From the NCBI RefSeq assembly GCF_030246925.1, contig NZ_CP126740.1, positions 1,364,001 to 1,428,000 on the forward strand: a stretch of 64,000 nucleotides of DNA, in the 5' to 3' direction. This DNA is from Microbacterium sp. zg-Y625 (GTDB lineage: Bacteria; Actinomycetota; Actinomycetes; Actinomycetales; Microbacteriaceae). The notes below the pieces were generated by a model. The model searched no databases and had not been told where the DNA came from. It saw only the letters and a list, made by a program, of their open reading frames with translations. Positions 1 to 8,206 of the stretch are shown here, one piece after another (positions within the stretch are counted from its first letter, which is position 1; every line of letters starts with the position of its first letter). Position numbers and translations under genes: made by a program.

Positions 1-676
1 TCAGCGCGTCGACACCCTCGTCCAGTGCGTCGTCCAGGTCGTAGCGCACGTGCACCGGCCACGCCGAGACGTCCTGCGGAACCAGGGTCGGCGGCGCGAC
101 CAGCGTCACCTGGGCGCCGAGGGTGGTCAGCAGCCACACGTTCGAGCGCGCGACGCGGGAGTGGAGGATGTCGCCGACGATCACGACGCGGAGCCCCGCC
201 AGGTCCCGGCCACGGCTGTCGCCGGCGAAGAAGCGCTTGCGGATCGTGAAGGCGTCCAGCAGGGCCTGGGTGGGGTGCTCGTGCGTTCCATCGCCGGCGT
301 TGACCACTCCGGCGGTGATCCAGCCGCTCGTGGCGAGGGTCTGCGGGGCGCCGGACGCACCGTGGCGGATGACGACGGCATCCGCCCCCATCGCCTGCAG
401 TGTCTGGGCGGTGTCCTGAAGGGATTCTCCCTTCGACACCGACGAGCCTTTCGCGGAGAAGTTGATGACGTCGGCCGAGAGTCGCTTGGCGGCGGCCTCG
501 AACGAGATGCGGGTGCGTGTGGAGTCCTCGAAGAAGAGGTTCACCACGGTCTTGCCGCGCAGCGTCGGCAGCTTCTTGACCTCTCGCTGCTGGGTGTCGG
601 CCATGTCTTCGGCGACGTCGAGGATCTGCAGCGCGTCGTCGCGGCTGAGGGTGCGGGTGTCGAGCAGGTGCCTCAT
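1..676 (-). CDS. pyrB: Aspartate carbamoyltransferase catalytic chain (3' end outside window)
   Basis: Transfers carbamoyl from carbamoyl phosphate to L-aspartate, the committed step of pyrimidine synthesis, in the cytosol. About 225 codons are visible. The carbamoyl-phosphate loop STRTR lies at residues 52-56, the second phosphate-binding segment SKGES at 81-85, and the family signature [10 protein letters not shown] at 128-137. The ATG overlaps the pyrR stop codon as ATGA, so translation is probably coupled and the gene shares the PyrR-controlled transcript. The C-terminal aspartate-binding half runs off the window edge. Identity is certain from the motifs; nothing is odd in the visible part. 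Confidence 0.97.
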   Translation of the reverse strand, partial: MRHLLDTRTLSRDDALQILDVAEDMADTQQREVKKLPTLRGKTVVNLFFEDSTRTRISFEAAAKRLSADVINFSAKGSSVSKGESLQDTAQTLQAMGADAVVIRHGASGAPQTLATSGWITAGVVNAGDGTHEHPTQALLDAFTIRKRFFAGDSRGRDLAGLRVVIVGDILHSRVARSNVWLLTTLGAQVTLVAPPTLVPQDVSAWPVHVRYDLDDALDEGVDAL

Positions 677-1203
677 GATCCGATCGTCACCTCCTCGACG
701 CCGTCGACCTCGGCGAGGCGCACGTTGACCCGCTCGTCGCGGGCGCTGGGGAGGTTCTTGCCGACGAAGTCCGGCCGGATCGGCAGCTCGCGGTGGCCGC
801 GGTCGACGAGGATCGCCAGGCGCACGGCGGCGGGGCGCCCGATGTCCTGCAGCGCGTCGAGGGCGGCGCGGATGCTGCGGCCCGAGAACAGCACGTCGTC
901 CACCAGCACCACGGTCTTGCCGTCGATGCCGCCCGCGGGGATGGCGGTGGGGTGCGGCGCCCGCGTCGGGTTGCGGTGCAGGTCGTCCCGGTACATCGTG
1001 ACGTCCAGCGCCCCGACCGGAATGCTGCGGCCGGAGAACTCGCTGACGAGAGTGCCGATGCGTTCCGCGAGAGTGACACCGCGGGTCGGGATGCCGAGGA
1101 TCACGAGATCGTCCGACCCCCGGTTGGACTCGAGGATCTCGTGCGAGATCCGGGTCAGTGCTCGGGCGATATCGGCGTCGTGCAGCACGGTGCGCGTGCT
1201 CAT
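673..1203 (-). CDS. pyrR: Bifunctional pyr operon regulator / uracil phosphoribosyltransferase PyrR
   Basis: A 176-residue PyrR. It binds pyr mRNA when UMP or UTP is high and lowers expression of the pyrimidine genes; many homologues also make UMP from uracil and PRPP. The PRPP-binding motif [13 protein letters not shown] is at residues 98-110 and [12 protein letters not shown] at about 39-50. I chose the ATG at 1203 rather than an in-frame start eight codons upstream because a strong ribosome site (GGAGAAGGGAG) lies just before it and would otherwise fall inside the gene. The stop overlaps the pyrB start by 4 bp. A hairpin matching the PyrR RNA consensus lies immediately upstream, which suggests autoregulation. 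Confidence 0.96.
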   Translation of the reverse strand: MSTRTVLHDADIARALTRISHEILESNRGSDDLVILGIPTRGVTLAERIGTLVSEFSGRSIPVGALDVTMYRDDLHRNPTRAPHPTAIPAGGIDGKTVVLVDDVLFSGRSIRAALDALQDIGRPAAVRLAILVDRGHRELPIRPDFVGKNLPSARDERVNVRLAEVDGVEEVTIGS

Positions 1204-1218
1204 CCGCCGCTCCCTTCT

Positions 1219-1234
1219 CCGCCTCACAGGACGG
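1219..1234 (-). promoter_or_regulatory. PyrR-binding RNA hairpin in the pyrR leader
   Basis: On the minus strand the leader reads CCGTCCTGTGAGGCGG. The core UCCUGUGAGG fits the published PyrR-binding loop core UCCNGNGAGG, and CCG/CGG plus CC/GG can pair to close it. It ends about 15 bases before the ATG and directly abuts the ribosome site. That fits translational repression, the mode described for mycobacterial PyrR, rather than a Bacillus-type attenuator; no terminator hairpin follows. The match is seen in the sequence; the mechanism is inferred. Confidence 0.72.
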
Positions 1235-1262
1235 TGTTAAAGGTTGCTGGGTGTGCCCGCTC

Positions 1263-1268
1263 AGCCTA
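1263..1268 (-). promoter_or_regulatory. -10 box of the pyrR-pyrB promoter
   Basis: TAGGCT on the minus strand would start transcription near 1256. That gives a leader of about 53 bases that contains the whole PyrR hairpin and the ribosome site. No convincing -35 box is visible. Confidence 0.45.
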
Positions 1269-1300
1269 CCGGCCCGGGAGCCGGAACGACGACGGCGCGC

Positions 1301-2875
1301 TCAGGCGGCGGGGCTCGCGGCGGCGCGGTGCAGTTCGTCCTCGACCTGGCTGGCGCGGATCGGGTGCCCGAGGGTCGACAGGCACTTGCCCGTCTTCAGG
1401 TCCCACTTCCAGTCGTGGAGCGAACAGGTGAGCACGTCGCCCTCGATCTTGCCGGTCTTGGACAGGTCGGCGCGCAGGTGCGGGCAGCGGCGCTGCACGG
1501 TCCAGTCGTCGAGCTGGATGTCCTCGGAGACGTCGGACTGCTCGGCGTACCAGTTCTCGACGTACTCGATGCGGTCGCGGGAGAGGCACTTGAAGAAGGT
1601 GTAGATGAACTCGTTGAACTTGCCGACGCGACCGGCCTGGAACTGCATCGACAGGAAGATCGAGTTCGACCAGTCGATCTCGCGCTCGGCGATGTTCGTG
1701 GAGACGAGGTCGGCGGGGATGGTGAACCAGTAGTTGGTCTCCTCCCCCGCGTACTCCCGCACCTTGGCCTTGGGGAAGTCGATGCAGAGGTCGAGCTCAC
1801 CGATCGTCATGCGCACCGGTCCCCCGACGCCCTCGCGGAAGATGCGTCCGCGCCGCAGCAGTGGCTCCCACCAGGCCTTCAGCTCGGCGAGCATCTCGGC
1901 CGGCGGCAGCACGGGCGCGCGCGAGGCCTCTTCGGCGCGGATCTCGTCCTGCCGGCTCGCGCGCTGCTCCTCGAGGTACGACCACTTGTCGGAGAAGATC
2001 CGCTCGATCTCGGCCTCGGAGTACAGCGTCTGCTCGACCGTCTGCCGGCCGTCTTCGATCGTGACGACGGTGCCCGGGATGAAGACGTGACCGTCGTACT
2101 TCGGGGCCTCTTCCTTCATCCTGGCGAGGAACTGAGCCTGGTCGGTGAAGATCGAGTCGTTCTCCTGGCCGAGCCCGTTGTAGCGGAAAAGCTCGTCGCG
2201 CAGGAACATCGGCGGGCCGGCCATAGGGTACACATGGGGCGCGTCGACCTTCTCGATGTAGAACATCGCCCGCTTGTGCTGGGCCTCGCGCTTGAGGTGG
2301 GCGAAGTTGACCTTCGCCTCGTCCGGCAGGTCGTAGACCATGGGCCACCAGATGGCTCCGGAGAACTGCGTGAAGTAGGCCTCGGGCTTGCCGAAGCTCA
2401 GCAGCTTCTCGAGGTCCAGCGGATGCGAGTCGTTCTGGTTCAGGATCGACGCGGTCCCGTCGTCGACCGAAAGCGACGAGTCGCCGATGGGGCCGTCGCT
2501 GGGTGCGCGCAGCGGCGTGATCATGAGGCGCAGCGGTCCGCGCTCGATGATCTCCCCCGCCTGGGTGTACGTGATGTTTTCGTAGCCGAGCCCTCGCAGG
2601 TCGTTCTCGAGGTCGTCCGTCGGGTAGTCCGGAAGCAGCACCTCGATGTCCTTGCGGACGTACTTCTCCAGCATCCAGGGGTCGAAGTGGTCACGGTGGC
2701 GGTGCGAGATGTACAGGAAGTCGGCGTTGCCGAAGCGTTCCCAGTCGAGGGCGCGGTTGTCGGGGAAGACGAACCACGAACCGTAGAACGACGACTTGAT
2801 CACCGGGTCGCAGAGGATGGTGCCTCCTGCCGTCTCGATGAACATGCCGGCGTGGCCGAGCCCCGTGATGCGCAT
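1301..2875 (-). CDS. Metallo-beta-lactamase-fold protein with C-terminal Rieske [2Fe-2S] domain
   Basis: A 524-residue cytosolic protein of unknown reaction. The N-terminal part is a UlaG-like metallo-beta-lactamase fold with the metal motif H58-R-H-R-D-H63 inside SHRHRDHFD. The C-terminal part is a Rieske domain with C464-x-H466 and C484-x2-H487, separated by 17 residues, enough to hold a [2Fe-2S] cluster. CMP-N-acetylneuraminate hydroxylase carries the same two folds in the opposite order, so an oxygenase- or hydrolase-type reaction is possible but unproven. The ATG at 2875 was chosen because GGGAGGA precedes it; longer in-frame extensions have no ribosome site. The gene stands between pyrR and the SNF2 helicase with its own promoter. 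Confidence 0.85.
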   Translation of the reverse strand: MRITGLGHAGMFIETAGGTILCDPVIKSSFYGSWFVFPDNRALDWERFGNADFLYISHRHRDHFDPWMLEKYVRKDIEVLLPDYPTDDLENDLRGLGYENITYTQAGEIIERGPLRLMITPLRAPSDGPIGDSSLSVDDGTASILNQNDSHPLDLEKLLSFGKPEAYFTQFSGAIWWPMVYDLPDEAKVNFAHLKREAQHKRAMFYIEKVDAPHVYPMAGPPMFLRDELFRYNGLGQENDSIFTDQAQFLARMKEEAPKYDGHVFIPGTVVTIEDGRQTVEQTLYSEAEIERIFSDKWSYLEEQRASRQDEIRAEEASRAPVLPPAEMLAELKAWWEPLLRRGRIFREGVGGPVRMTIGELDLCIDFPKAKVREYAGEETNYWFTIPADLVSTNIAEREIDWSNSIFLSMQFQAGRVGKFNEFIYTFFKCLSRDRIEYVENWYAEQSDVSEDIQLDDWTVQRRCPHLRADLSKTGKIEGDVLTCSLHDWKWDLKTGKCLSTLGHPIRASQVEDELHRAAASPAA

Positions 2876-2903
2876 GGATTCCTCCCGTGTCGAACAGTTC
2901 CCG

Positions 2904-2909
2904 AGTCTA
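2904..2909 (-). promoter_or_regulatory. -10 box upstream of the Rieske/MBL gene
   Basis: TAGACT on the minus strand lies 28 bases before the ATG and upstream of the GGGAGGA ribosome site. It predicts a leader of about 22 bases. Confidence 0.45.
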
Positions 2910-2957
2910 CGTCGTGACCTCGCGGGGGTCGGGCCGCGACGCCGTGACAAACGCGTC

Positions 2958-5918
2958 TCAGAGGTCGAACAGCGCCCGGATGTCGTCGGCGTCGAGCTCG
3001 TGCGAGAACAGGTCGTCCGCGTCCAGGACCGACTGGAACAGCCGCGCCTTGCGCTCCTGCAGGGCCATCACCTTCTGCTCGATCGTGCCATCGGCGACCA
3101 GTCGGTACACGTTCACCGGGCGCGTCTGCCCGATGCGGTGCGTGCGGTCGACGGCCTGGGTCTCGGCCGCGGGGTTCCACCACGGATCCAGGAGGAACAC
3201 GTAGTCGGCTTCGGTGAGGGTCAACCCGAAACCGCCGGCTTTCAGACTGATGAGGAACACCGGCGCATCGCCGTCACGGAACCCCGCGACGACGTCCTGC
3301 CGGCGACGGGTGGACCCGTCGAGCCGGGCGTACGGGATGCCGGCGGATTCCAGCCGGCGCTCTGCCAGATCGAGGAACGAGGTGAACTGACTGAAGACCA
3401 GCGCGCGGTGCCCCTCCGCGGCGAGCTCGGTGAGGTGCTCGACGAGGGCGTCGAGCTTGGCGGAGGCAATGCGCGCGTGGCGACCGTCGATCAGGGCGGG
3501 CGACAGGCTCAGCATGCGCAGCAGCGTCAGCGAGCGGAAGACGATGAAGCGGTTGCGGTCGAGGTCGTGCAGCAGCCCGAGCACCTTCTGCCGCTCCCGC
3601 TGCAGCACGGTGTCGTACAGGGCCCGGTGGTCGTCGCCGAGGCGCACCCGCAGCTCCTGCTCCTGCTTGGGAGGCAGGTCGGGGGCAACCAGTTCCTTCG
3701 TACGGCGCAGGACGAAGGGGCGGATGCGACGGCGCAGCCGCTCCAGGCGGCGCGCACGGTAGGGCCCGCCTTCGGCGTTCTCGGGCGTCTTGCCCTGCTC
3801 GATGGGTTTGATGTACTCGGTGCGGAAGCGCTGCGCCGACGGGAAGAGCCCGGGCGAGGTCAGCGACAGCAGGGCGTGCAGTTCGCTGAGGCTGTTCTCC
3901 AGCGGCGTTCCGGTGATGGCGAAGGTGACGTCCGCGCGCAGGGTCCGCACGATCCGGTGGAGCTTCGTGGCCGGGTTCTTCACGAACTGCGCCTCGTCGA
4001 GCAGGAGGCCGGCCCACTCGACCGCCCCGTACTCGTGCTCATCCAGGCGCAGCAGCGTGTAGGAGGTCACGACGATGTCCGCGCCCACAGCGAGGGCGGC
4101 GACGTCGGCGTCGCGCCTGGCTGCGCTGACGTCGATCGTCCGCACGACCAGTCCCGGGGTGAACCGCTCCGCCTCGCTCTGCCAGGTCGCCAGCACCGAC
4201 GTCGGCGCCACCACCAGGAACGGCCGTCGCTCCCCCGTCTCCCGAGTGTGCGCGATCAGGGCGAGCGCCTGCACGGTCTTTCCGAGTCCCATGTCGTCGG
4301 CGAGGATGCCGCCCAGGCGCTGCCGCCAGAGGAACGCGAGCCAGTCGAACCCGCTGCGCTGGTACGGCCGCAGTTCTGCCCGCCGCGCGGCCGGCACCGG
4401 GGTGGGCTCGACACCGCCCTGCCCGCGCAGGCCATCGACCGCCGCGCGCCAGGTCACGGCGGGCTCTGCCTGGTCGGCGAGATCCTCGAAGTCCGACCAC
4501 AGGGCGCTCTGGTACCGGCTGATGCGGGCGCCGGTCTCCCACTCGTCGAGTTCCGCCGCCTCGTCCACCAGCTCGCGGAGGCGATCGAGCGCAGGGTGGG
4601 CGAGCGAGAAGTAGCCGCCGTCGCTCAGCAGCATCTTGCTGCGGCGCAGGGTGAGGGCCCGCAGCAGCGGCGCGAACGGGATACGGCGCCCGTCGATCGT
4701 GACGAGGATGCCGAGCTCGAACCAGTCGGCATCCGTGGTCTCGACAGTGGTGACGGTGATCTCCGGGATGCCGGTGAGCTCCCGGTAGGAACGGCGGATG
4801 CCGGTCACCTCCACCTCGACGTCGTCAAGCTGCTCGAGGCGCGGCAGCACGGCGTGTGCGAACTGCGCGGCATCCGCTCCCGTGAACGCCGCATCGGCGG
4901 CGAACGCCAGGTCGCCGGCGCCGTTCCAGGCGTCCTCGACCGCCTGACGCACACCGGCTTCGAAGTCGCCGTCGCGGTCGGCGGCGGGCGGCGCCGTGAA
5001 GGGGGCGGGTGGGACGCCCGCGTAGTGCCATGACCAGGTGATGTCCACCCTGTCGCGGGGCGCGAACGCCACCGCCAGGTGCAGTCGCGGCGGGGCGGCA
5101 GGCGGCGCCGTCACACCCGTGCCGAGGGCCACCGGGGTGTGCCGGGTGAGCCGGGGCAGGTGATCGCGCAGGAACTCGTCGCTCTCGTCCGGTGGCACCA
5201 CGACCGGGGTGCGGGCGCGCAGCACCGCGCGGACGGGTTCGGGGACTGCTGCCGCGGCCAGGGTCACGTCGATGCGCTCGCCGGAGGGAGCGAAGCGATA
5301 GAGGCCGACGGCGCCGAGCGGGCGCACCTCGGCCGGGCCGACATCGTCGCCGTCGATGGTGACGTGGGCGACGAGGGCGAGGCCTTCGCCGGCGCGCTCG
5401 GCCCGCAGCGAGGCGGAGGCGCTCTCGGCGACGGTCACCGTCTGCTGCGGCTTGGTCGAGCGCATCGGGATGCCGAGTGCCTGCGCGTCGCGCAGGTGAG
5501 GCCAGAAGAGCCCCGATTCGACCTCGTCGGTCAGCAGCCACTCCGACCCGTCGGGCAGGGTGCCGAGCGTGCGGGCATCACGGACGATGCTGTACAGCTC
5601 GACGAACCAGCGTGCCTGCGCGGGGTCGTAGCCGTGGCCGGGGCGACGCAGCGCATCCCACGAGGCGCGGCCCTTGATCCAGGTGTCCGAGCGGTCGCTG
5701 CGCACGAGCGGGCGCAGTCCGACGGCGACGTCGGCGCCGAACGCGTGCAGGTCGCGCGACGTCGCCGTCTGCCAGCGGGGTGCGCTCCACGGCGAGCCGT
5801 CGCGGCGCGCGCGCTGGCGCAGCTCGACGCCGAGCGCCAGGGGCGGCGCGGCGCCGAGCCTGCCGGGCGTCGCGAGCACGGCGCGCCAGTCGGGCGAGGA
5901 CGGGTCCACGGGCTTCAT
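2958..5918 (-). CDS. SNF2/RapA-family DEAD-box helicase
   Basis: A 986-residue ATP-dependent translocase of the Swi2/Snf2 family, probably acting on DNA-protein complexes. The first 500 or so residues resemble the SNF2-associated bacterial region and have no enzymatic motif that I recognise. The ATPase core follows: Walker A DDMGLGKT near residue 540, Walker B LLDEAQ near 640, VFSQFTSFLD and RLDGSTRRRQ in the second RecA lobe, and the closing DPWWNPAAETQAVDRTHRIGQ near 925. No zinc SWIM motif is visible. An ATG at 5918 with GGGAGA upstream was preferred to a GTG seven codons earlier. The client is unknown. Confidence 0.92.
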   Translation of the reverse strand: MKPVDPSSPDWRAVLATPGRLGAAPPLALGVELRQRARRDGSPWSAPRWQTATSRDLHAFGADVAVGLRPLVRSDRSDTWIKGRASWDALRRPGHGYDPAQARWFVELYSIVRDARTLGTLPDGSEWLLTDEVESGLFWPHLRDAQALGIPMRSTKPQQTVTVAESASASLRAERAGEGLALVAHVTIDGDDVGPAEVRPLGAVGLYRFAPSGERIDVTLAAAAVPEPVRAVLRARTPVVVPPDESDEFLRDHLPRLTRHTPVALGTGVTAPPAAPPRLHLAVAFAPRDRVDITWSWHYAGVPPAPFTAPPAADRDGDFEAGVRQAVEDAWNGAGDLAFAADAAFTGADAAQFAHAVLPRLEQLDDVEVEVTGIRRSYRELTGIPEITVTTVETTDADWFELGILVTIDGRRIPFAPLLRALTLRRSKMLLSDGGYFSLAHPALDRLRELVDEAAELDEWETGARISRYQSALWSDFEDLADQAEPAVTWRAAVDGLRGQGGVEPTPVPAARRAELRPYQRSGFDWLAFLWRQRLGGILADDMGLGKTVQALALIAHTRETGERRPFLVVAPTSVLATWQSEAERFTPGLVVRTIDVSAARRDADVAALAVGADIVVTSYTLLRLDEHEYGAVEWAGLLLDEAQFVKNPATKLHRIVRTLRADVTFAITGTPLENSLSELHALLSLTSPGLFPSAQRFRTEYIKPIEQGKTPENAEGGPYRARRLERLRRRIRPFVLRRTKELVAPDLPPKQEQELRVRLGDDHRALYDTVLQRERQKVLGLLHDLDRNRFIVFRSLTLLRMLSLSPALIDGRHARIASAKLDALVEHLTELAAEGHRALVFSQFTSFLDLAERRLESAGIPYARLDGSTRRRQDVVAGFRDGDAPVFLISLKAGGFGLTLTEADYVFLLDPWWNPAAETQAVDRTHRIGQTRPVNVYRLVADGTIEQKVMALQERKARLFQSVLDADDLFSHELDADDIRALFDL

Positions 5919-5952
5919 TCTCCCGGCACCCGCGGACACCGCCGCAGCGGGG

Positions 5953-6363
5953 TCAGGATGCGCGGGCGATGCGGCCGAGCACGCCGTGCACGAATGCGCC
6001 CGAATCGTCGGTGGAGTATTCCTTGGCCAGTTCCACGGCCTCGTCGATGGCGACCGCGGCGGGGACCTCGTCGTTGTGCAGGATCTCCCACGTGGCCATC
6101 CGCAGGATGGCGCGGTCGACGGCCGGCATGCGGTTCAGGACCCAGTCCTTGGAGACGCCGGTGATCTGCTCGTCGATCTCGTCGCGGTTGTCGATCACAC
6201 CGTCGACGATCTCGCGGGCATAGAGCCATGACGTCTCGCGGGACGGCTCGTTCGCGGCGCGCTTGGCCTCGGCGGCCAGGGTCACTCCGAGGTCGTCACC
6301 GCGCACGTCGGACTGGTAGAGGATGTCGAGGGCGCGCTTGCGCGCCTTGCTGCGGGCACTCAT
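5953..6363 (-). CDS. nusB: Transcription antitermination protein NusB
   Basis: NusB (136 residues) binds the boxA RNA of rRNA leaders together with ribosomal protein S10 and keeps RNA polymerase from terminating early. The arginine-rich start (MSARSKARKRALDILYQSD) and the helical C-terminal segment ending AIDEAVELAKEYSTDDSGAFVHGVLGR are typical; the length is slightly below the usual 140-150. It follows efp by 18 bases, the usual order aroQ-efp-nusB. No purine-rich ribosome site precedes the ATG, so it probably depends on translation of efp just upstream. Confidence 0.96.
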   Translation of the reverse strand: MSARSKARKRALDILYQSDVRGDDLGVTLAAEAKRAANEPSRETSWLYAREIVDGVIDNRDEIDEQITGVSKDWVLNRMPAVDRAILRMATWEILHNDEVPAAVAIDEAVELAKEYSTDDSGAFVHGVLGRIARAS

Positions 6364-6381
6364 GAAAGGGCGGTGCCCCGC

Positions 6382-6942
6382 TCAGTTGACGCGGCCGAGG
6401 TAGTCGCCCGTACGGGTGTCGACCTTGACCTTCGTGCCCTGCTCGACGAACAGCGGAACCTGGATCTCGTACCCCGTCTCGACGGTCGCGGCCTTGGTGC
6501 CGGCCGATGAGCGGTCGCCCTGCAGGCCCGGCTCGGTGTAGGTGATCTCCAGCACGACCGACGCGGGGAGCTCGACGTACAGCGGGTTGCCGTTGTTCAT
6601 CGCGATCTGCACCTGCTGGTTCTCGAGCAGGAAGTTCTTCGCGTCGCCGACGGTGGCGGCCGGCACGCTGAGCTGGTCGTAGTCGGCCACGTCCATGAAC
6701 ACGTAGCTGTCGCCGTCGTTGTACAGGTAGGTGAAATCGCGTCGGTCGACGTTCTCGATCTCGATCTTCGCGCCCGCGTTGTACGTGCGGTCGACGGTCT
6801 TGCCGGACACGACGTTCTTGAGCTTGGTGCGCACGAAGGCGCCTCCCTTGCCCGGCTTGACATGCTGGAACTCGATGACGTTCCAAAGCTGGCCGTCGAT
6901 GCTGAGGACGACGCCGTTCTTGATGTCTGCGGTGGATGCCAT
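6382..6942 (-). CDS. efp: Translation elongation factor P
   Basis: EF-P (186 residues) enters the ribosomal E site and helps peptide-bond formation at polyproline stretches. The three-domain beta-barrel sequence is complete, from [17 protein letters not shown] to the C-terminal GDYLGRVN. The tip of the first domain reads KPGKGGAF, so a lysine is present where some bacteria add a modification; no modification enzyme gene is seen here. Polyproline-rich proteins occur nearby (mltG, ruvC and DUF349 regions), which are plausible clients. The start is fixed by homology, yet the bases before it (CTCCCTTCTCCC) carry no Shine-Dalgarno sequence. Followed by nusB. Confidence 0.97.
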   Translation of the reverse strand: MASTADIKNGVVLSIDGQLWNVIEFQHVKPGKGGAFVRTKLKNVVSGKTVDRTYNAGAKIEIENVDRRDFTYLYNDGDSYVFMDVADYDQLSVPAATVGDAKNFLLENQQVQIAMNNGNPLYVELPASVVLEITYTEPGLQGDRSSAGTKAATVETGYEIQVPLFVEQGTKVKVDTRTGDYLGRVN

Positions 6943-7002
6943 GGGAGAAGGGAGTCCGTTTCGTGTGAGGGTGTCGGGCGCTGCGCGCGGGCCCGGCGTT
7001 CG

Positions 7003-7008
7003 ATTCTA
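7003..7008 (-). promoter_or_regulatory. -10 box of the efp-nusB promoter
   Basis: TAGAAT on the minus strand, 61 bases before the efp ATG, in the short gap after aroQ. It predicts a leader of about 55 bases. Confidence 0.5.
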
Positions 7009-7030
7009 CGGGATGACGTCGGGGATCGTC

Positions 7031-7489
7031 TCAGGCGTCGGCGTTGCCGGTGATGACATCCAGCAGCAGGGCGGTCGCCTTCGCGTACCCGGCCACACCC
7101 TCCCCCGTGACGTGGACGACGGCCACATCCGCGATGTAGGAGCGGTGGCGGAAGGGTTCGCGCGCCTGCACGTCGGAGATGTGAACCTCGGCCACGGGCA
7201 GCGCGACCCCGGCCAGCGCGTCGCGCAGCACCACCGAGGTGTGCGACAGCCCGCCGGGGTTGATGACGATGCCGGCGCAGTCGTCGTGGGCGGCGTGGAT
7301 GGCGTCGAGCAGCACGCCCTCGTGGTTGCTCTGCACCGCCCGCACCTCGAAGCCGCGGCGGGCGGCGGTCTCGGACACGATGCGCTCGACGTCGGCCAGC
7401 GTGTCCCGGCCGTAGACGTCGGGTTCGCGGATGCCGAGGAGGTTCAGGTTCGGGCCGTTGACCAGCAGGAGGCGGCGGGGCGTGCTCAC
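7031..7489 (-). CDS. aroQ: Type II 3-dehydroquinate dehydratase
   Basis: Converts 3-dehydroquinate to 3-dehydroshikimate, the third step of the shikimate pathway. The 152-residue length and the motifs are those of the dodecameric type II enzyme: VNGPNLNLLGIREPDVYG at residues 9-26 (catalytic tyrosine), VQSNHEG near 53-59, GIVINPGGLSHTSVVLRDAL near 72-91 and VAEVHISDVQAREPFRH near 97-113. The start is GTG at 7489, and a TAGGGT box six bases upstream indicates a leaderless transcript. It follows the other aro genes after a 150-base gap that holds inverted repeats. Confidence 0.97.
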   Translation of the reverse strand: MSTPRRLLLVNGPNLNLLGIREPDVYGRDTLADVERIVSETAARRGFEVRAVQSNHEGVLLDAIHAAHDDCAGIVINPGGLSHTSVVLRDALAGVALPVAEVHISDVQAREPFRHRSYIADVAVVHVTGEGVAGYAKATALLLDVITGNADA

Positions 7490-7495
7490 CCTGGC

Positions 7496-7501
7496 ACCCT
7501 A
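7496..7501 (-). promoter_or_regulatory. -10 box, leaderless promoter of aroQ
   Basis: TAGGGT on the minus strand occupies positions -12 to -7 relative to the GTG at 7489. No ribosome site is present, so transcription should begin at the start codon. Confidence 0.6.
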
Positions 7502-7536
7502 TCGTCGGCAGCATCCGTTCCCGGAATCCGCGTCCT

Positions 7537-7621
7537 TCCTGTCTCCCGCAGACAGGAGATCTCACCGGCACAGGTCGCACGCCGTCGGGACGTCCTGTGT
7601 CGGTGAGTCTTCCTGTGCCGG
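7537..7621. repeat. Intergenic inverted-repeat element between aroQ and the GNAT gene
   Basis: Three nested palindromes fill this gap. TCCTGTCT and AGACAGGA (7537-7557) form a perfect 8-bp stem with a 5-base loop. CTCACCGGCACAGG at 7561 pairs with CCTGTGTCGGTGAG ending at 7607, with one mismatch. CCGGCACAGG at 7565 also pairs exactly with CCTGTGCCGG at 7612. Taken together, arms of about 22 bp flank a 19-base loop. There is no T-tract in either direction, so it is not an ordinary terminator. Confidence 0.7.
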
Positions 7622-7639
7622 GGAGGTGTCTCGCCGGTG

Positions 7640-8206
7640 TCAGCGGTGGTCGCCGGTGCCCGGCAGGTCCCGGGCCATGACGATCTCGGGTCCGATCGGC
7701 CCGTCGAGGGTCTCCCCGGTGGGGAGGAAGCCGGCCCGCCGGTAGGCGGCCTGGGCGCGCGTGTTGTCGCGGTGCACGTCCAGGTGCACGCGGCTGAGCC
7801 CCGCCGATTGCGCCCACTGGGCGGCCGCGTCCAGCAGCAGATCGATCGCGCCGGAGCCGCGGCTGTCCGGCCGCACCCACACGCCCACCACATCGGCGCG
7901 TCGGTCGTCGACGAATCGGCCCAGGTGATCGGTCTGACCGGTGGCCCGTACGAGCACGACGGCGCTTCCCACCGGTTCGTCGTCGAGGATCGCGATGAAC
8001 TGGGCGGCGGTCTCGCCGAGCGCGGCATCCTCGGTGCGCGACTGCCAGAAGGCGTCGCTGCGCGCGGCCGTCGTGGCGTGGCTCTCGAGGAACGCGATCG
8101 CCGCATCGGGGTCTGCCGTGGCAGCCAGCCGCAGCGCACGCACCTCTCGCCATTCGTCAGCGCGGATGCGACGAACCGACAGGCGAGGGTCGGATGCCGG
8201 CGTCAC
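7640..8206 (-). CDS. GNAT-family N-acetyltransferase
   Basis: A 188-residue acetyl-CoA-dependent acetyltransferase of unknown substrate. The GNAT fold is visible: VVGVWVRPDSRGSGAIDLLLDAA near residues 107-129 contains the acetyl-CoA pyrophosphate loop (R-G-S-G), and VHLDVHRDNTRAQAAYRRAGFLPTGE near 140-165 is the closing motif. The GTG start overlaps the aroB stop as GTGA, so it is translationally coupled to the shikimate genes. That position suggests co-expression, but I see no feature that ties its substrate to aromatic synthesis. Confidence 0.88.
   Translation of the reverse strand: MTPASDPRLSVRRIRADEWREVRALRLAATADPDAAIAFLESHATTAARSDAFWQSRTEDAALGETAAQFIAILDDEPVGSAVVLVRATGQTDHLGRFVDDRRADVVGVWVRPDSRGSGAIDLLLDAAAQWAQSAGLSRVHLDVHRDNTRAQAAYRRAGFLPTGETLDGPIGPEIVMARDLPGTGDHR

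Noticed and set aside
1236-1241. TTTAAC as the pyrR -10 box (with CTGAGC 17 bases upstream)
   Set aside because: Transcription would begin inside the PyrR hairpin. TAGGCT at 1263-1268 leaves the hairpin intact in the leader and is preferred.
7537-7621. Rho-independent terminator of the aro operon
   Set aside because: Stems are strong, but there is no T-run on either strand, and several competing palindromes overlap.
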